A stretch of DNA of 10,463 nt from assembly GCA_014239625.1 (NCBI GenBank), contig JAAZYN010000070.1:219-10681 (forward strand), written 5' to 3'. This document shows, in pieces, positions 8,201 to 10,463 of the stretch (the first letter of the stretch is position 1; every line of letters starts with the position of its first letter). Below the pieces are notes generated by a model. The model did not search any database. It was given only the letters and a program-made list of their open reading frames with translations, and was not told the origin of the DNA. Both the position numbers and the translations under genes were made by a program. The DNA comes from Myxococcales bacterium. Its GTDB lineage: Bacteria > Myxococcota_A > UBA9042 > PHBI01 > JAAZYN01.

Positions 8201-10028
8201 CACGGTCGAGCAGGCCGAGTGGTTCGACTTCATCGGCTCTACCGGTGGCACCCAGACCGTGACCGTCCCGGCCGGCGAGAGCATGGCCCTGCCGACCTCC
8301 GTCCAGGTGACCAAGGCGGGCAATCAGGCACTCACCATCATGGCGGTGGGTCCGACCATGCAGGACGGCGTCGTGCGCACGACCCGGATCGTCCCCAACG
8401 GCCAGCTGCACGAGCTGTCGCAGTCAGGGCCGCTGGACCAGAGCTTTGACTTGCAGCTGAACTATCCAGGCTCCGCCCTCGAGGGCGGAAACGACGCGCT
8501 GCTCAAGATCATGGGCAGCCCGTCGGCGCAGATGGTCGACGGGGTCGACGCCCTGTTGAAGGTGCCGCGGGGCTGCTTCGAGCCGATGATGAACAGCACC
8601 TGGATCAACGGCCTCGTGTTGGACTACCTGGAGGTCACCGGCTCGGACAACAGCGATCTCATGGCCACCGCCAAGGCCAATCTGGACGACGGGCTGCAGC
8701 AATCGGTGACGTTCGAGTGCACCGGAGGTGGCTTCACCTGGTTCGGAGACCCTGACCCTGCGCACCCCATCCTCACCTCCTTCGCGCTGATGATGTTCGC
8801 CGACTTCGAAGGTCTGACGCCGGTCGACGAGAACCTGGTGAGCCGCGCTCAGAGCCTCTTGGTGAACACCCAGAACGGTGACGGCTCCTGGGACACGGCC
8901 CTGCACACCAAAAACCAGGTGGTGCCGTGGGATACCCTGCGCACCACCTGCGTAGCCGCCTGGGGCCTCGGCGTCAGCGAGTCCCCCGCAGACAACGCGC
9001 TGGCCAACGCGTTCGGGTTCATCAAGAGCCAGGACATCCCGGCCGCCGACACGTACACGCTGAGCATGTGCGCCAACGCGCTGCTGGCGCTGCAGCCGGA
9101 TGACCCGGCCACGGACGCGGCCGTCGCCGAGCTGCTGAGCCGCGCGAACACCGACACCCCGGACCGGGTGTTCTTCGGCAGCGCGGATCCCGGCGTGACC
9201 CTGGCGCAAGGGGAGGTGATCACCGTGGAGACCACCGCGATCGCCGTCCAGGCGCTCTACAAGATGGAGCCGCCGCCTGCCCTGGTGGAGGGCGCGCTCA
9301 AGTGGTTGGCTGAGCAGAAGAGCCCCAACGGCAACTTCATGTCGACCCAGGGGACCATCCAGAGCCTGCGCGGCTTCGTCGCCGCCGCGCAGTTTGGCGC
9401 GGGTGACACCAACGCCACGGTGACGGTCACGGCCGGTGGCCAACAGCTGTTTCAGACCTCCATCGACCAGGACAACAAGGACGTGGTGCACTTCGTCAGC
9501 CTGACCAACCAGGTCACCGCAGGCGGTGACGTGGACGTCCAGGTCACCCTGTCGGGCGAAGGGAAGCTCTTGTGGCAGCTGACGTCGCAGCACTACACGC
9601 CGTGGTTGCCAGGGAGCCGCCGCGCGGGCCCGGCGATGGACATCGGCGTGACCTTCTCGCCGACCACCCTGACGGTGAGTCAGTCCACCACGGCCACGCT
9701 CACCGTCACCACGGTGGGCACCGTCAGCCCCAACGACATGCCCATGGTCGAGTTCCCGATCCCGCCGGGCTTCGACGTCGACACCACCGCCCTCGACGCG
9801 CAGGTCGCCACGGACATGCGGGTGGCCCGGCACGAGACCAAAGACGGCGTGATGCTCATCTATCTCCACGAGGTGCCGCCCGAGCAGGGCCCCCTGGAGA
9901 TGGAGCTCTACCTCAAGCCGCGGCAAGCGATGGAGGTCACCGCGCCGGCGTCCAAGACGTACCCGTTCTATGAGCCCGGAAAGAGCAGCGAGTCCGAGCC
10001 TGTCACCCTGGAGGTGACCGCAGACTGA
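5283..10028 (+). CDS. Alpha-2-macroglobulin family lipoprotein with altered thioester motif
   Basis: A 1581-residue envelope protein of the bacterial alpha-2-macroglobulin family, whose members trap proteases or protect the envelope; E. coli members are about 1530-1650 residues. It starts at TTG (GGAGGT six bases upstream). The signal peptide MRSAAYSIAAMLALCAC has a lipobox-like LCAC (Cys17). Domains in order: N-terminal beta domains (about 50-245); an MG2-like domain opening STDKPLYRPGQT (254-265); further MG domains to 530; a bait-region-type domain from TARTDKTLYQPG (533-) to VAIADEAVFAL (about 665); an unusual insert with DPWGQPF (781-787) and DDWDDW (818-823); a Pro/Ser/Thr-rich linker (843-878); the A2M domain from RDDFKETLF (879-); and an alpha-helical thioester domain with PRGCFEPMM (Cys1098) and STQGT (1354-1358). 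A C-terminal receptor-binding-like domain runs from about 1452. The usual CxEQ is CFEP here, so Gln is Pro1101 and the thioester should not form. No pbpC partner is in the window. Confidence 0.92.
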   Translation: MRSAAYSIAAMLALCACHETGPSVQDTPIAIHHTPTTPLDQSETSELKVHELAISARLSQDSLTVTLPVELTQGDGVSAAISVGVGLIDADDHTSTPSTAVTLAAGKQDVEIVLAEVDIPTDQAEQAAWVISYEVTLNGQTAHGVRSLYHALPKYALLVWAPDRVDAGVTTAARAWLTDLDTGAPVEGVAVTVNDGPPRLTDLTGQVELTLDVGEIAESTLPFNVSVSPVDAAPITVAKTITVVPAGAPKMFVSTDKPLYRPGQTMELRTLVLAAKDRTPLAGADVVFEVLDGKSTKVFREETATNEYGVASMSAPLAKQVNLGDYTVRVITADLTVERVVEVSEEKLPAFEVTAALDAPYFEPGSPITGTVQARYFFGQPVKDAVVAMAAGGATYNGTTDALGLMPFTLPAQPHGVTTISMQVTDTAGFAVTSDSSALVADPSLKVSLVPEISAVPVGSDWTLFVLTRGPTGAPVDATCGMARSAGASTNTGANGVGQMSMSGGVPGAITVTCTHDGLSGTSIVASPETEWAKLTARTDKTLYQPGEAIELTVQGRDGVVFVDRAHRGRIVESVETAITDGSVTINFAPASSEAGSQHFTAYWLTADGDIVSAQKTAYVRTEGAKVSVSTDQESYLPGTDATLTFRVTDESGNGRPAAIGVAIADEAVFALAGATSPTDVQAHFVLDDVPSALHPYALLSDPADVQDAAAAAIASVSSEAAASLFGDTPSSVHNRARQAVAIPLQSRATAVRSMLAELIDQGAITRDNVEALVSRLYLVDPWGQPFLFEPTLHESYWNDGFELSVSMRSHGPSEIADDWDDWSTNMWMGYLSEDADGVMNEQSPSAGTPSADAGVSGPDSGPPSPQPTDPSTTSSGPRDDFKETLFVDPAIITDANGEATVTIPLADNITSWRVAMVANSADGLLGGGTDNITVFQDFFVDVDLPKQLTVGDRLHLPIGVYNFSEVDQAITLTVEQAEWFDFIGSTGGTQTVTVPAGESMALPTSVQVTKAGNQALTIMAVGPTMQDGVVRTTRIVPNGQLHELSQSGPLDQSFDLQLNYPGSALEGGNDALLKIMGSPSAQMVDGVDALLKVPRGCFEPMMNSTWINGLVLDYLEVTGSDNSDLMATAKANLDDGLQQSVTFECTGGGFTWFGDPDPAHPILTSFALMMFADFEGLTPVDENLVSRAQSLLVNTQNGDGSWDTALHTKNQVVPWDTLRTTCVAAWGLGVSESPADNALANAFGFIKSQDIPAADTYTLSMCANALLALQPDDPATDAAVAELLSRANTDTPDRVFFGSADPGVTLAQGEVITVETTAIAVQALYKMEPPPALVEGALKWLAEQKSPNGNFMSTQGTIQSLRGFVAAAQFGAGDTNATVTVTAGGQQLFQTSIDQDNKDVVHFVSLTNQVTAGGDVDVQVTLSGEGKLLWQLTSQHYTPWLPGSRRAGPAMDIGVTFSPTTLTVSQSTTATLTVTTVGTVSPNDMPMVEFPIPPGFDVDTTALDAQVATDMRVARHETKDGVMLIYLHEVPPEQGPLEMELYLKPRQAMEVTAPASKTYPFYEPGKSSESEPVTLEVTAD

Positions 10029-10035
10029 GCGAGGT

Positions 10036-10072
10036 CGCGCTCCCCCGCCGGGTCCCGCCCGGGGGGAGCGCG
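10036..10072 (+). terminator. GC-rich hairpin after the macroglobulin gene, no T-tract
   Basis: Seven bases after the stop codon, perfect 11-bp arms CGCGCTCCCCC (10036-10046) and GGGGGAGCGCG (10062-10072) form a very stable stem, with an inner CGGG/CCCG pair (10049-10052 / 10058-10061). No T-run follows on either strand, so if it ends transcription it is not a classical intrinsic terminator. It could also protect the mRNA 3' end or act in both directions. Confidence 0.5.
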
Positions 10073-10463
10073 CGCCCACGCCGATGGGTGGAGCGGCAGG
10101 CCTGGCCTGGCCGCTCGCGCACCCGCGGCCACGGCGGCGCAGCCCACGTCGAGCGGAGGTGGGCTGCTGGACCTGGATCGCGCCGCGCGAACCGACCCGC
10201 GCCAGCCGGCAGCCGTCACGTCTCTCCGGCGGCAACCGGCGGCTCCGCACCGCTGACCGTCACGTGCTCCCGTCGGCGGGCTCGACGGCTGTGGAGACCG
10301 ATGTCACCAGCCGGCGGTCCACGCCGCGCCGCGCCACGCCGCGCCGTGTGGAGCGACGGCGCTGTGGTGTCGCTCGGAGCGCCACGGAGGGTCCGGGCCG
10401 GCGGTCGTGGTCACAGGCGCTCCACGCCCTCTGCCGATGGTTGAGGTGGGGCTGGTGCCTTCG
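10073..10463. other. Spacer with hairpins, no supported gene
   Basis: Open frames here are Arg/Pro/Gly-rich on both strands and have no ribosome binding site or recognisable product, so I call no gene. Structure seen: a 9-bp hairpin GCAGCCCAC (10139-10147) / GTGGGCTGC (10159-10167) with an 11-base loop; a 7-bp hairpin GAGCGAC (10351-10357) / GTCGCTC (10369-10375) with an 11-base loop; and a short direct repeat CCACGCCGCGCCG around 10319-10347. Part of it (about 10207-10270) resembles the spacer at 4961-5025. A gene from outside could end or begin near the window edge without being recognisable. Confidence 0.4.

Noticed and set aside
7059..8411. Long minus-strand open frame of 450 codons.
   Set aside because: It lies entirely inside the macroglobulin gene and has the His/Arg/Gly/Val-rich make-up of an antisense shadow in GC-rich DNA.
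8424..10250. Long minus-strand open frame of 608 codons.
   Set aside because: Antisense shadow of the macroglobulin thioester and C-terminal domains; no recognisable domain or ribosome site.
10088..10444. Plus-strand frame of 118 codons at the end of the window.
   Set aside because: Arg/Gly/Pro/Ala-rich, no ribosome binding site, no recognisable fold, and it spans several hairpins; a chance open frame in GC-rich DNA is more likely.

Overview
The window is uniformly GC-rich and its coding sequences end mostly in G or C at the third codon position. Three features suggest a myxobacterium-like bacterium (Myxococcota, formerly Deltaproteobacteria): a secreted propeller-like protein with an 'RTNIGLAV...CPSQWGD' style, a large lipoprotein alpha-2-macroglobulin, and a lipoprotein gamma-glutamyltransferase. 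This assignment is an inference from style, not from a marker gene. No rRNA, tRNA, CRISPR array, transposase or phage gene was seen.

Layout. On the minus strand, positions 33-3139 hold two proteins that are currently joined in one open frame. The downstream one (33-1835) is a complete gamma-glutamyltransferase with its catalytic threonine. The upstream one (1808-3139) is a secreted protein whose signal peptide lies in a different frame from its body, so it appears frameshifted. A second apparent shift at a G-run may explain why it has no stop before the transferase. Positions 3311-3430 (plus strand) carry a sigma70-like promoter, a hairpin and an intrinsic terminator, with no ORF between them; this is a candidate small RNA of about 85 nt. 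A small four-helix membrane protein (3459-3878, minus) and a radical-SAM / spore-photoproduct-lyase-like protein (4000-4947, plus) are divergently arranged around a 121-bp spacer.

After a 335-bp spacer, positions 5283-10028 (plus) encode a 1581-residue lipoprotein alpha-2-macroglobulin. It starts at TTG behind a perfect GGAGGT, and the glutamine of its thioester motif is replaced by proline. A strong GC hairpin without a T-tract follows, and the last 390 bases hold no gene that can be supported.

How they may work together: the two best-identified products, the transferase and the macroglobulin, are both predicted envelope lipoproteins. One degrades glutathione and gamma-glutamyl peptides; the other belongs to a protease-trapping or envelope-defence family. 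No operon links them. The most notable signals are the candidate small RNA, the altered thioester, the incomplete iron-sulfur cysteine motif in the radical-SAM-like protein, and the two homopolymer-associated frame disruptions in the secreted protein.
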